Of a DNA stretch of 64,000 nt, positions 1 through 8,431 are shown piece by piece. Position 1 is the first letter of the stretch; the number at the start of each line of letters is the position of its first letter. Source of the DNA: Shinella kummerowiae (lineage in GTDB: Bacteria; Pseudomonadota; Alphaproteobacteria; Rhizobiales; Rhizobiaceae); NCBI RefSeq assembly GCF_009827055.1, contig NZ_WUMK01000007.1:62001-126000 (forward strand), written 5' to 3'. The notes beneath the pieces were generated by a model. It was not told the DNA's origin, ran no database searches, and was given only the letters and a program-made list of their open reading frames with translations. Position numbers and translations under genes: made by a program.

Positions 1-731
1 GCCTGAAAGGCAGCGAGCTCCTTGCCGAGCATGTGGCGCACCAGCGCCATTTTCGGCATCTCCGTCATCGGGCTTTTCGCAACTGTCTGGCCGTCCCGCA
101 TGATCGTCACGCGGTCGCAGATGGCATAAAGCTCGTCGAGCCGATGACCGATGAAGATGACGGCGACGCCGGAGCGCTTCAGCGTGCGGATCGTCTCGAA
201 CAGCACTGCGACCTCGCGCTCGTCGAGCGACGAGGTCGGTTCGTCCATGATGATGAGGCGGGCATTTTGCGTGACGGCGCGGGCGATGGCGACCATCTGC
301 CGGGTCGCCGCATCGAAATGCGCGACGGGCCACTCGACGTCGATGTCGAGATTGAACGTTTTCAGCACGGCCTCGGCGCCGCGCCGCATGGCGGTCTGGT
401 CGATCAGGCCGAAGCGTTTCGGCTCCCGCGAGAGATAGATGTTTTCTGCCACGGAGCGCTGCGGAGCGAGGTTGATTTCCTGGTAGATCGTCGCGATGCC
501 TGCGGCCTGCGCCTCGGCGGGCATGGTGAAATCCACCGCCTTGCCATCGAAGGCGACGCTGCCTTCGTCGCGGCGGTAGACGCCGGTCAGGATCTTGATC
601 AGCGTCGATTTTCCCGCACCGTTCTGGCCGACGAGCGCCATGACTTCCGCCGGTTCGACCTCGAGTGCGGCGGATTTCAGCGCCGCGACGCCGGCAAACG
701 CCTTGGAAATGCCCTGCATGGACAGAAGCAT
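1..731 (-). CDS. Sugar ABC transporter ATP-binding protein (partial, C-terminus beyond left edge)
   Basis: This is the nucleotide-binding subunit of a carbohydrate ABC importer, acting on the cytoplasmic face of the inner membrane. Only the first ~243 residues are present because the gene runs off the left edge. The Walker A motif GQNGAGKST (about residues 36-44), the Q-loop region IYQEINLAP and the Walker B segment LIIMDEPTSS (about 160-169) are all visible. The family usually has two ATPase domains in ~500 residues, and the second is not visible here. The ATG at 731 follows AGGAGG at good spacing. It lies 133 bp downstream of the binding-protein gene on the same strand, so both probably belong to one transporter operon. 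The CUT2-type (ribose/galactofuranose) assignment is by family resemblance and the substrate is unknown. Confidence 0.9.
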   Translation of the reverse strand, partial: MLLSMQGISKAFAGVAALKSAALEVEPAEVMALVGQNGAGKSTLIKILTGVYRRDEGSVAFDGKAVDFTMPAEAQAAGIATIYQEINLAPQRSVAENIYLSREPKRFGLIDQTAMRRGAEAVLKTFNLDIDVEWPVAHFDAATRQMVAIARAVTQNARLIIMDEPTSSLDEREVAVLFETIRTLKRSGVAVIFIGHRLDELYAICDRVTIMRDGQTVAKSPMTEMPKMALVRHMLGKELAAFQ

Positions 732-817
732 CGGGGTCCTCCTCTATCCGCCCTCCGGGACGGGCCCTACCAGCCTACACCTGAACGAACCAAAGGTCAG
801 GCACGTTCAAAGAACGG

Positions 818-840
818 CCGAGACGGTGGTGCCGTCCCGG
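818..840 (-). promoter_or_regulatory. Intercistronic hairpin between binding-protein and ATPase genes
   Basis: An imperfect 9-bp stem (818-826 with 832-840, one mismatch) closes a 5-nt loop in the 133-bp gap between the binding-protein gene and the ATPase gene. There is no T-tract. Such hairpins often stabilise the upstream mRNA of periplasmic binding proteins or attenuate downstream genes. The role is inferred from position only. Confidence 0.4.
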
Positions 841-864
841 CCGCGAGGTGCTTGGGAGATGCGA

Positions 865-1845
865 TCAGTAAGCGTTGGCGAGTTCTGCCGCAGCGTTGGA
901 TGCGTCGTAGAACTTGTCCTCGTTCACGAGGATCGGGTCGATGGCCTCGCCCTTGGCGTAGCGCAGCATGGTTTCGAATGCCTTTGGCCCGAAACGCGGG
1001 TTGCACTCGACGACCGCCGCGATCTTGCCGTCGACCACCGCCTGCACGGCTTCCTTGCCGCCGTCGATGGAGAGCACGAGCACGTCCTTGCCCGGCACCT
1101 TGCCGGCCGCTTCGAGCGCTGCGATGGCACCCATCGCCATTTCGTCGTTGTGGGCGTAGATGATGTCCGCATCCGGATGGGCCTGAAGCAGGGCTTCAGC
1201 CACCTGGCGGCCCTTGTCGCGGGCGAAGTCGCCGGTCTGCGAAGCGACGATCTCGAAGCCGCCGGCCGCCTGGATGGCTTCGTCAAAGCCCTTCTTGCGG
1301 TCGTTGGCAGGAGAAGAGCCGGTCGTGCCTTCCAGCTCGATGATCTTCGACTTGCCATTGGCGTTCTTCGCCAGCCATTCGGCGACGCGCTTCCCCTCCT
1401 CGACGAAGTTCGAGCCGATGAAGGTGAGATAGTCCTCGCCGGCTTTGGCGAGCGAGGGGTCGACCGAGCGGTCGAGCAGGATCACCGGAATGCCCGCCTT
1501 CTTGGCGGCCATGACGGCGGGGATCAGCGGCTTTTCTTCGCGCGGCGCCAGAAAGATGACGTCGACGCCCTGCGCGATCATCGCGTTGACATCGGCGACC
1601 TGCTTGGCGGCCGAGCCGGCGGCATCGGTATAGACGAGCTGGAAGCCGAGTTTTTCAGCCTCGGCCTTCATGCTGTTCGTCTGGGCGATGCGCCAGGGAT
1701 TGTTGGATTCGGTCTGCGCGAAGCCGACCTTGTAGGTGTCCTTCTGCGTCAGCTTCGGCACTTCGGCGATCGCAACGCCTGCCACGGCAAGCGCGCCGAC
1801 GGCCGTTGCCGCAAGCATGAAGGTGCGACGGGAAATCATGGTCAT
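865..1845 (-). CDS. Periplasmic sugar-binding protein of ABC transporter (YtfQ-like)
   Basis: A 326-residue solute-binding protein of the ribose/galactofuranose-binding (type I periplasmic binding) family. The N-terminus has twin arginine-like basic residues (SRRTFML) and a hydrophobic stretch ending near AIAEVP, consistent with export to the periplasm. Family landmarks include GFAQTESNNPWR near the start of the mature protein, DVIFLAPREEKP, VILLDRSVD and IYAHNDEMAMGAI. Overall it resembles E. coli YtfQ, but the ligand cannot be fixed from sequence. The ATG at 1845 follows GGAGGAGA. The ATPase gene lies downstream on the same strand and a LacI-family gene is transcribed divergently, presumably as its local repressor. 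Confidence 0.9.
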   Translation of the reverse strand: MTMISRRTFMLAATAVGALAVAGVAIAEVPKLTQKDTYKVGFAQTESNNPWRIAQTNSMKAEAEKLGFQLVYTDAAGSAAKQVADVNAMIAQGVDVIFLAPREEKPLIPAVMAAKKAGIPVILLDRSVDPSLAKAGEDYLTFIGSNFVEEGKRVAEWLAKNANGKSKIIELEGTTGSSPANDRKKGFDEAIQAAGGFEIVASQTGDFARDKGRQVAEALLQAHPDADIIYAHNDEMAMGAIAALEAAGKVPGKDVLVLSIDGGKEAVQAVVDGKIAAVVECNPRFGPKAFETMLRYAKGEAIDPILVNEDKFYDASNAAAELANAY

Positions 1846-1914
1846 GAGCGGGTTCTCCTCCCAGAGTCTTGGCCGGTGCTCCTCTCCCGGACGTGAGCAT
1901 TTTGTGCTTCACAT

Positions 1915-1942
1915 GCGCAAATCTTGCGCTAATAATATTAGC
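1915..1942. promoter_or_regulatory. Two abutting dyads, probable LacI-family operators
   Basis: Two palindromes overlap end to end between the divergent binding-protein and lacI-type genes: GCGCAA-N3-TTGCGC at 1915-1929 and GCTAATA-A-TATTAGC at 1928-1942. Both are perfect. The position between divergent genes suggests they are operators for the regulator starting at 2021. The assignment is inference. Confidence 0.5.
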
Positions 1943-2020
1943 AGTCAAGAGCCAAAATTATGAGCACTTGCAAAAAATCCGCGTGCGGTGCAAAGCACGC
2001 CGAGGGGCGAGGAACAGTGC

Positions 2021-3091
2021 ATGGCCAGGGGAAACGGGCGCAATTCGGACAAAGAGGGCAGCGGGCGCCCGACGATGACGGACATCGCCCGCATTGCCGG
2101 CGTTTCCCAATCCAGCGTATCGCTCGTGCTCAATGAGATGTCCGGCTCGCGCATCTCGCCGGAAACGCAGCAGAAGGTGCGCGAGGCTGCTCATAAAATC
2201 GGTTATAAACTGCCAGCGATCCGCGCGACGGTCGCGGCGACCCCCGTGGTGGAAAGAGACACGATCGCCTTCATCGTCGACGAGATCTCGACCAGTCCCC
2301 ACCCCGTTGTCAGCCTGGATGGCATTCGCGACTACGCCTTCGAGCAGGGTTTTCTGGTTTCGGCGCATGCGACGCGTTCCAATCCGGACCTCGAACAGGC
2401 GGTGCTGCGCTCGGTGCTGCGCGATCCGTCGATTATCGGCGTCATCTACGCGACCATCTTCACCCGCAAGGTGCATATGCCGCCGGAGCTGAAATCCCTG
2501 CCCACCGTGCTGCTCAACTGCTACGCGGAACCGCGCCAGCAGGTGGCGATCGTGCCGGGCGAGGTGGCGGGTGGTTTTGCGGCGACGGCGCACCTGACCT
2601 CGCTTGGTCACAAACGGATCGGCTTCATCAACGGCGAGCCGTGGATGGATGCCGCGATCGACCGCCTCAAGGGTTACAAGCAGGCGCTCGCCACCGCCGA
2701 CATCGCCTTCGACGAAAGCCTTGTGCGGGACGGAGACTGGTTGCCGTTGCGCGGTTACGAGGCAGGGCTTGAGCTTCTCTCCATGCCCAATCCGCCGACC
2801 GCCATCCTGTGCGGCAACGACCTGATGGCGATCGGCGTGATGGAGGCCGCCCAGGAGAAGGGGCTGCGCGTGCCGGACGAGCTTTCGGTGATGGGCTATG
2901 ACGACCAGGAATTGGCGCGCTACACCCACCCGCCGCTCTCGACGCTGGTTCTGCCGAACTATGAGATGGGCCAGAAGGCGGCGGAAATCCTTATCGACAT
3001 GGCCGTGCACGGCAAGCAGACCCGGGCGATGACCTTCAAGATCGACGGCCCGCTCGTCGTGCGCACTTCCACGGCCAAGCCGCGGGCCTGA
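2021..3091 (+). CDS. LacI-family transcriptional regulator
   Basis: A 356-residue LacI/GalR repressor. The N-terminal helix-turn-helix is clear (TMTDIARIAGVSQSSVSLVLN, about residues 18-38), with the hinge region after it and a periplasmic-binding-like effector domain ending in LVVRTSTAKPRA. The open frame continues upstream to a GTG at 1988. The ATG at 2021 is preferred because GAGG lies 8 nt before it and because LacI proteins start shortly before the HTH. It diverges from the YtfQ-like transporter at 1845, with paired dyads in the gap, so it most likely represses that transporter in the absence of its sugar. Confidence 0.88.
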   Translation: MARGNGRNSDKEGSGRPTMTDIARIAGVSQSSVSLVLNEMSGSRISPETQQKVREAAHKIGYKLPAIRATVAATPVVERDTIAFIVDEISTSPHPVVSLDGIRDYAFEQGFLVSAHATRSNPDLEQAVLRSVLRDPSIIGVIYATIFTRKVHMPPELKSLPTVLLNCYAEPRQQVAIVPGEVAGGFAATAHLTSLGHKRIGFINGEPWMDAAIDRLKGYKQALATADIAFDESLVRDGDWLPLRGYEAGLELLSMPNPPTAILCGNDLMAIGVMEAAQEKGLRVPDELSVMGYDDQELARYTHPPLSTLVLPNYEMGQKAAEILIDMAVHGKQTRAMTFKIDGPLVVRTSTAKPRA

Positions 3092-3111
3092 AGATTGGGC
3101 AGTGCGTTCTC

Positions 3112-4131
3112 CTAGCCGATCTTCTCGACGATCGGCGGGATCTGCACCACCGTGATGTCCGTGGCGCCGGAATCGATGATGCCGAACACGGCGTCCAGCA
3201 TTTTCGGCACATCCTGCCGCACCATCTCGATGTGATCACCCAGCATGGCGACGAACGGATCCCAGTCGAAACAGCCGAGCTGCGGCACCCGGTCGGCATA
3301 GTGGCCGGATCGGCGGATCCAGCGCATCACGCCTTCCAGTGAAATCGTCGAGTTGACGAACATGCCGCGCGGCAGGTCGCTCGTCCGCTCCGCCAGTTGC
3401 CGCATGGCGTTTTCCGCCTTTTCTGGGGCGTAGCCGCAGGTCTGCACCAGCGCCTCATCCACCGTGACGCCGGCTTCGGCATGGGCGTCGCGAAAGCCGC
3501 GCACACGCTCCATCGTGTTGTGATCCGTGCCGCGGCCGCCGACGAAGAGCAGGGGTGTCTTTTCGCCGTATTCCTTCTCGCAATTGGCAAGCACGCGCCG
3601 CGTCAGCTCCAGCGCGCCACCGTAATTGTCGGAGATGACGGAGGGTGCATGGGAGCCGGGCAGGTCGAGGTTGATGGTGCGCACGCCGGCGGCGGCGCAC
3701 AGATCCATGACACGGTCGGGGTCCGTGGCGCCGGTCGCGACCAGGCAATCGACCTGGTAGGACAGCATGGCGCGCGCCGCTTCCAGTTCCAGCGCCGGAT
3801 CGCGCATCGTGCAGGTGATGATCGGGAAGAGGCCGCGCGCACGCGCCAGCGCCTCGAACTGCTCGACGATAGAGCCGAAGTAGCGGTTGTCGTATTTCGG
3901 CACGATCATGCCAATGATTTTCGAGCGGTCGCGACGCAGCACGCTCGCCTGCATGTTCAGCGCATAACCCTGCTCTTCGGCGAGTTTCGTGATCTTCTCG
4001 GCGAGTTTGGCGCTGATCCGGCGTTTCTTCCAGTTGCCGTTCAGGACGGCGCTGACCGCGCTCGCTGACGTGCCCGCCAGTTCCGCCAGATCGTAGATCG
4101 TCGTGCGTTTCGTCTGCGTCGTCCGATTCAC
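3112..4131 (-). CDS. LacI-family transcriptional regulator of the adjacent pentitol operon
   Basis: A 339-residue LacI-type regulator. The HTH is at the N-terminus (TIYDLAELAGTSASAVSAVLN, about residues 11-31), followed by a basic linker NWKKRRISAKL and an effector-binding domain with the typical IIGMIVPKYDNRYFGSIVEQ entry. The ATG at 4131 has GGAG 6-7 nt upstream. The gene is divergent from the binding-protein gene at 4412, and strong dyads lie between them. It is therefore the likely local repressor of the transporter/dehydrogenase/kinase operon. The inducer is inferred to be the transported polyol or its first product. Confidence 0.87.
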   Translation of the reverse strand: MNRTTQTKRTTIYDLAELAGTSASAVSAVLNGNWKKRRISAKLAEKITKLAEEQGYALNMQASVLRRDRSKIIGMIVPKYDNRYFGSIVEQFEALARARGLFPIITCTMRDPALELEAARAMLSYQVDCLVATGATDPDRVMDLCAAAGVRTINLDLPGSHAPSVISDNYGGALELTRRVLANCEKEYGEKTPLLFVGGRGTDHNTMERVRGFRDAHAEAGVTVDEALVQTCGYAPEKAENAMRQLAERTSDLPRGMFVNSTISLEGVMRWIRRSGHYADRVPQLGCFDWDPFVAMLGDHIEMVRQDVPKMLDAVFGIIDSGATDITVVQIPPIVEKIG

Positions 4132-4157
4132 ATTTCATCTCCGTTTCGAGGGCCACC

Positions 4158-4225
4158 TTGACACCAATGGGGTTTGGTGGCAATTCTTGCTTCATCGATT
4201 GAGCAAGCATGCTCCATCGATGAAG
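4158..4225 (+). promoter_or_regulatory. Promoter/operator region of the pentitol operon
   Basis: A consensus -35 element TTGACA lies at 4158-4163 on the plus strand. It overlaps a dyad CACCAA-N6-TTGGTG (4162-4179). A larger dyad follows, with arms 4190-4205 and 4210-4225, 16 bp each with one mismatch and a 4-nt spacer. Both sit between the divergent lacI-type gene and the binding-protein gene, so they are good LacI operator candidates. The leader to the start codon at 4412 would be nearly 200 nt. Confidence 0.5.
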
Positions 4226-4411
4226 TTGCCTGAACAGCAAGGCTGACCCAAGGGAGGAGTCAGACGGAGCATCGACGAACCGGACGTTGCGGCATCGCCG
4301 CAGCGAACGATGGTCTGCGCGCTTCGGCGCCCGGAAGGCGTCGGTTCTGTCGCCCTTGGCGGCTTGAGGTCGCCGGCGAACCGAATTGAAAATCAACTGT
4401 GGAGGAACCCA

Positions 4412-5458
4412 ATGAAAACGCTTACCCTTCTGCTCGCATCGACCGGCCTTGCCCTGTCGCTTGGCAGCGCCGCTCTTGCCCAGGAAAACGCGACCGTCGC
4501 CTTCCTGATGCCCGACCAGGCTTCGACCCGCTACGAGCAGCACGATTATCCCGGCTTCAAGGCCGAGATGGAGAAGCTTTGCTCGAGCTGCACGGTGATC
4601 TACCAGAACGCCAATGCCGACGTGGCGCTCCAGCAGCAGCAGTTCAACTCGGTGATCGCCCAGGGCGCCAAGGTCATCGTGCTTGACCCGGTCGATTCCG
4701 CGGCGGCCGCAGGCCTCGTCGAAATCGCCCAGTCGCAGGACGTCAAGGTCATCGCCTATGACCGCCCGATCCCCGACAAGCCGGCCGACTACTACGTCTC
4801 CTTCGACAACCAGGGCATCGGCAAGGCCATCGCGCAGTCGCTTGTCGATCACCTGAAGGCCAAGGGTGTTCCTGACGGTTCCGGCGTTCTGCAGATCAAC
4901 GGTTCGCCGACCGATGCCGCCGCCGGCCTCATCCGCGACGGTATCGATTCCGCACTCGACGCCTCGCCCTACAAGACGCTTGCCGAATTCGACACGCCGG
5001 ACTGGGCGCCGCCGAAGGCGCAGGAGTGGGCGGCCGGCCAGATCACCCGCTTCGGCGACCAGATCACCGGCATCGTCGCGGCAAACGACGGCACGGGCGG
5101 CGGCGCGATCGCGGCGCTGAAGGCAGCCGGCGTCAAGGCCATGCCGCCGGTCACCGGCAACGACGCAACGATCGCGGCGCTGCAGCTGATCATCTCGGGC
5201 GACCAGTACAACACGATCTCCAAGCCCTCCGAAATCGTTGCTGCGGCAGCGGCGAACGTCGCCGTCAAGCTGCTCAAGGGCGAAACCCCGGAAGCGACCC
5301 ACAAGCTCTACGAAACGCCGTCGCAGCTTTTCGTGCCGGCGGTGGTAACGGCGGAGAACATCAAGGCCGAAATCTTCGACAAGGGCATCAACAAGCCGGA
5401 AGAAGTCTGCACCGGCGAATATGTTGAAGGTTGCCGCAAACTCGGCATCATCAACTAA
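4412..5458 (+). CDS. Periplasmic sugar/polyol-binding protein of ABC transporter (XylF-like)
   Basis: A 348-residue type I periplasmic binding protein with a classic signal peptide (MKTLTLLLASTGLALSLG...ALAQ, cleavage near residue 24). It resembles the D-xylose/ribose binding group, with VAFLMPDQASTRYEQHD, VIVLDPVDSAAA, VIAYDRPI and IVAANDGTGGGAIAAL. The C-terminus carries two cysteines (EEVCTGEYVEGCRK) that could form a disulphide. The ATG at 4412 follows GGAGGAACCCA. It is the first gene of an operon with an ATPase, a permease, a dehydrogenase and a pentulose kinase. From that context the ligand is likely a pentitol such as ribitol. That is inference. Confidence 0.88.
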   Translation: MKTLTLLLASTGLALSLGSAALAQENATVAFLMPDQASTRYEQHDYPGFKAEMEKLCSSCTVIYQNANADVALQQQQFNSVIAQGAKVIVLDPVDSAAAAGLVEIAQSQDVKVIAYDRPIPDKPADYYVSFDNQGIGKAIAQSLVDHLKAKGVPDGSGVLQINGSPTDAAAGLIRDGIDSALDASPYKTLAEFDTPDWAPPKAQEWAAGQITRFGDQITGIVAANDGTGGGAIAALKAAGVKAMPPVTGNDATIAALQLIISGDQYNTISKPSEIVAAAAANVAVKLLKGETPEATHKLYETPSQLFVPAVVTAENIKAEIFDKGINKPEEVCTGEYVEGCRKLGIIN

Positions 5459-5469
5459 TCCAGCCCATC

Positions 5470-5500
5470 GTGTCCGGCCGCCGTTGACGCGGCCGGACAC
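5470..5500 (+). promoter_or_regulatory. Strong intercistronic hairpin after the binding-protein gene
   Basis: A perfect 12-bp stem (5470-5481 with 5489-5500) with a 7-nt loop lies 11 nt after the binding-protein stop codon. No T-tract follows, so it is more likely an mRNA-stabilising or partial-attenuating element than a full terminator. It would let the binding protein be made in excess over the ATPase and permease, as is known for other periplasmic-binding-protein operons. Confidence 0.6.
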
Positions 5501-5539
5501 CCCGATCAGTCGACGGTCAGCCTAGAGGTTCCAGGGGCC

Positions 5540-6361
5540 ATGACAGCCACACTTCCAAATATCCCCGCCAAGGGAGAATCGGTGCTGCGCCTCAGCGGCA
5601 TATCCAAGAATTTCGGCGCCGTATCCGCATTGACGGATATCGATCTCGACGTGAAGGCCGGCGAAGTCGTCGCCCTCGTCGGCGACAATGGTGCCGGCAA
5701 GTCGACGTTGGTCAAGGTGCTGGCCGGCGTGCACCAGGCATCGTCCGGCACGATCGAATTCTGCGGCCAGCAGGTGACGCTCGACAGCCCCGCCAAGGCG
5801 CTGGACATGGGCATCGCCACCGTCTTCCAGGATCTCGCGCTGTGCGAAAACCTCGACGTCGTGGCGAACCTGTTCCTTGGGCATGAAATGTCGCCCTGGG
5901 CGCTCGACGAGGTCGCCATGGAAGTGCGCGCCTGGACGCTGTTGCGCGAACTTGCCGCCCGCATTCCCTCTGTTCGCGAGCCGATCGCCTCTCTCTCCGG
6001 CGGCCAGCGCCAGACCGTCGCCATCGCACGCTCGCTGCTCCTCAATCCGCGCCTCATCATGCTGGATGAACCGACGGCAGCACTCGGTGTCGCACAGACC
6101 GCCGAGGTGCTGAACCTCATCGAACGCGTGCGCGACCGCGGGCTCGGCGTCATCATCATCAGCCACAACATGGAAGATGTTCGCGCGGTCGCTGACCGCA
6201 TCGTCGTGCTCCGGCTCGGCAAGAACAACGGCGTCTTCACGCCGGACTCGTCCAACCAGGAGCTTGTCTCCGCCATCACGGGCGCCACGGACAATTCCGT
6301 TTCGCGCCGCGCCGACCGCAAGGCCAGCCACGTACAGGGCAATCTCGGGGGAGCCGCATGA
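5540..6361 (+). CDS. ABC transporter ATP-binding protein, single-domain (XylG/RbsA N-terminal-like)
   Basis: A 273-residue ATPase with Walker A GDNGAGKST (about residues 47-55), signature LSGGQ (about 152), Walker B LIMLDEPTAA (about 172-181) and the switch histidine ISHNMED. It matches the N-terminal half of sugar-importer ATPases such as XylG and RbsA, which are ~500 residues with two domains. This one stops after the first, so the transporter probably uses a homodimer. The last codons overlap the permease start by the ATGA sequence at 6358-6361, indicating translational coupling. Confidence 0.92.
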   Translation: MTATLPNIPAKGESVLRLSGISKNFGAVSALTDIDLDVKAGEVVALVGDNGAGKSTLVKVLAGVHQASSGTIEFCGQQVTLDSPAKALDMGIATVFQDLALCENLDVVANLFLGHEMSPWALDEVAMEVRAWTLLRELAARIPSVREPIASLSGGQRQTVAIARSLLLNPRLIMLDEPTAALGVAQTAEVLNLIERVRDRGLGVIIISHNMEDVRAVADRIVVLRLGKNNGVFTPDSSNQELVSAITGATDNSVSRRADRKASHVQGNLGGAA

Positions 6362-7611
6362 GCCAGAACCCTTCCAGCAACACCCAGCCGAAGCTGGACC
6401 GCAGCGATGAACGCGTACGTCACGACGACAGCCTCGCCGCCATGGCGAAGGGCTTTTTCGACCGCGTGCGGTCCGGTGACCTCGGCATGCTGCCGGTCGC
6501 CGTCGGCCTCGTCGTCATCTCCGTGGTCTTTTCGGCCCTCAATCCGGTCTTCCTCGCGCCCAACAACCTGGTGAACCTGTTGTTCGATTGCGCCACGGTC
6601 GGCGTCATCTCGCTCGGCATCGTCTGCGTGCTGGTGCTGGGCGAAATCGACCTTTCCGTCGGTTCGATGAGCGGTCTCGCCTCGGCCATGGTCGGCGTGC
6701 TCTGGGTCAACCAGGGCTGGCCGATCGTCGGCGCCATTCTTGCCGCCCTCGTGGTCGGCGCAGGCGTCGGCCTGCTTTATGCCACGCTGTACAACCGGCT
6801 GGGCATGCCAAGCTTTGTCGCGACGCTTGCCGGCCTGTTGGCGCTGCTCGGTCTGCAGCTCTACATTCTCGGCCCGACCGGTTCGATCAATCTGCCCTAT
6901 GCCTCGTCGCTCGTGCGCTTCGGCCAGATTCTCATCATGCCGGATTGGCTGTCCTACACGCTGGCCCTCGTGCCCGGCCTCGTCATGATCGGCCGGGGGC
7001 TGCGCGCCCGGACCCAGCGGCTGGCCGCGAACCTGTCGGCCCAGCCGATGCAGGCCCTGATCCTCAAGGCCGTCGTGCTGACCGTCGCGCTGGAAGCCGC
7101 CGTCTTCTATCTCAATCTCGGCCGCGGCATTCCGTGGATGTTCGCGCTGTTCGTCGCCCTTGCCGTCCTCCTCAACTACGGGCTGACGCGCACCAAGTGG
7201 GGACGCTCGATGTTCGCCGTCGGCGGCAACAAGGAGGCAGCACGCCGCTCCGGCATCAATGTGCGCCGTATCTACATGAGCGCCTTCATGCTCTGCTCGA
7301 CGCTTGCGGCCCTCGGCGGCATCCTGTCGGCCTCGCGCCTTGCCTCGTCCAGCCAGCAAGCCGGCACGGGTGACGTCAACCTCAACGCCATCGCGGCTGC
7401 GGTCATCGGCGGCACCAGCCTGTTCGGCGGCCGCGGCAGTGCGTATTCGGCTCTGCTCGGTATCATCGTCATCCAGGCGATCTCGAATGGTCTGACGTTG
7501 CTGAACCTGAGTTCCTCGCTGCGCTACATGATCACCGGTGGCGTTCTTGCCATCGCGGTCATCGTCGACTCGCTTGCCCGTCGCTCCCGTGTCAGCCACG
7601 GCCGCGCCTAA
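6358..7611 (+). CDS. Sugar/polyol ABC transporter permease (XylH/RbsC-like)
   Basis: A 417-residue integral membrane subunit of the branched/CUT2 permease family. A soluble ~45-residue N-terminus precedes about ten hydrophobic segments. Family landmarks are [16 protein letters not shown] (the conserved EIDLSVG loop), [11 protein letters not shown] and the cytoplasmic EAA-like stretch [16 protein letters not shown] before the last helices with [15 protein letters not shown]. It is coupled to the upstream ATPase by a 4-nt overlap and followed by the dehydrogenase. Length and motif order fit XylH-type permeases. The substrate is inferred from the operon as a pentitol. Confidence 0.92.
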   Translation: MSQNPSSNTQPKLDRSDERVRHDDSLAAMAKGFFDRVRSGDLGMLPVAVGLVVISVVFSALNPVFLAPNNLVNLLFDCATVGVISLGIVCVLVLGEIDLSVGSMSGLASAMVGVLWVNQGWPIVGAILAALVVGAGVGLLYATLYNRLGMPSFVATLAGLLALLGLQLYILGPTGSINLPYASSLVRFGQILIMPDWLSYTLALVPGLVMIGRGLRARTQRLAANLSAQPMQALILKAVVLTVALEAAVFYLNLGRGIPWMFALFVALAVLLNYGLTRTKWGRSMFAVGGNKEAARRSGINVRRIYMSAFMLCSTLAALGGILSASRLASSSQQAGTGDVNLNAIAAAVIGGTSLFGGRGSAYSALLGIIVIQAISNGLTLLNLSSSLRYMITGGVLAIAVIVDSLARRSRVSHGRA

Positions 7612-7637
7612 CGACTATCGGAATGGAGTTCCAGAAA

Positions 7638-8366
7638 ATGGCTGATCTCATGAAGGGCAAGATTGCCGCCATCACGGGTGCCGCATCCGGCATCGGTCTC
7701 GAATGCGCGAAGACGCTGCTGGCCGAAGGGACGAAGGTGGTGCTCGTCGATCGTGCACAGGACAGGCTGGAACAGCTCTGCAAGGAGCTTGGGCCGAATG
7801 CCCTGCCGCTCGTCGTCGATCTGCTGAAGCCGTCCGATGTGTCCGGCATGTTGCCGCGCATCCTTGAGATCGCCGGCGGGCTCGACGTCTTCCACGCCAA
7901 TGCCGGCGCCTATATCGGCGGCCCGGTGGCGGAGGGCGATCCGGATGCCTGGGATCGCATGCTGAACCTCAACATCAATGCGGCCTTCCGCTCGGTCCAT
8001 GCGGTGCTGCCCTACATGATCGAGAAGAAGACGGGCGATATCCTGTTCACCAGCTCGATTGCCGGTGTCGTGCCGGTGGTCTGGGAGCCGATCTACACGG
8101 CCTCTAAATTTGCGGTGCAGGCCTTCGTGCATTCGACGCGGCGCCAGGTGGCGCAGCATGGCGTGCGCGTCGGCGCGGTCCTGCCTGGGCCGGTGGTGAC
8201 GGCGCTGCTCGACGACTGGCCGAAGGAGAAGATGGACGAGGCGCTCGCCAATGGCAGCCTGATGCAGCCGAAGGAAGTGGCCGATGCCGTGCTCTTCATG
8301 CTGACGCGCCCGCGCAATGTCACCATCCGGGACCTGGTGATCCTGCCGAACAGCGTCGATCTCTAA
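7638..8366 (+). CDS. Short-chain dehydrogenase, probable ribitol 2-dehydrogenase type
   Basis: A 242-residue classical SDR. The NAD(P)-binding motif TGAASGIG is at about residues 13-20, followed by HANAG (about 83-87) and the catalytic Ser (FTSSIAG) and YTASK (about 151-155). The ATG at 7638 is chosen because GGAG lies 9 nt before it. An in-frame ATG at 7623 has no usable ribosome site. Placed between a polyol-type ABC transporter and an FGGY pentulose kinase, it most simply oxidises a pentitol to its 2-ketose, for example ribitol to D-ribulose. The substrate assignment rests on context and resemblance to rhizobial polyol dehydrogenases. Confidence 0.82.
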   Translation: MADLMKGKIAAITGAASGIGLECAKTLLAEGTKVVLVDRAQDRLEQLCKELGPNALPLVVDLLKPSDVSGMLPRILEIAGGLDVFHANAGAYIGGPVAEGDPDAWDRMLNLNINAAFRSVHAVLPYMIEKKTGDILFTSSIAGVVPVVWEPIYTASKFAVQAFVHSTRRQVAQHGVRVGAVLPGPVVTALLDDWPKEKMDEALANGSLMQPKEVADAVLFMLTRPRNVTIRDLVILPNSVDL

Positions 8367-8376
8367 GACGAGAACG

Positions 8377-8399
8377 GCGGGCGGCATGACGCCGCCCGC
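8377..8399 (+). promoter_or_regulatory. Intercistronic hairpin between dehydrogenase and kinase genes
   Basis: A perfect 9-bp GC stem (8377-8385 with 8391-8399) with a 5-nt loop ATGAC sits in the 65-nt gap between the dehydrogenase stop and the kinase start. No T-run follows, so read-through with processing or attenuation is more likely than full termination. Confidence 0.45.
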
Positions 8400-8431
8400 A
8401 TCAAACATTCCTGAATGCAGGCGGTAGACCC

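Noticed and set aside
595-1896. A 433-codon plus-strand frame over the first transporter genes
   Set aside because: It is the complement of the binding-protein gene and has no recognisable domain.
5506-7599. A 697-codon open frame on the minus strand
   Set aside because: It is antisense to the ATPase and permease with clear Walker and membrane motifs. The predicted product is Asp/His/Arg-rich without domains.
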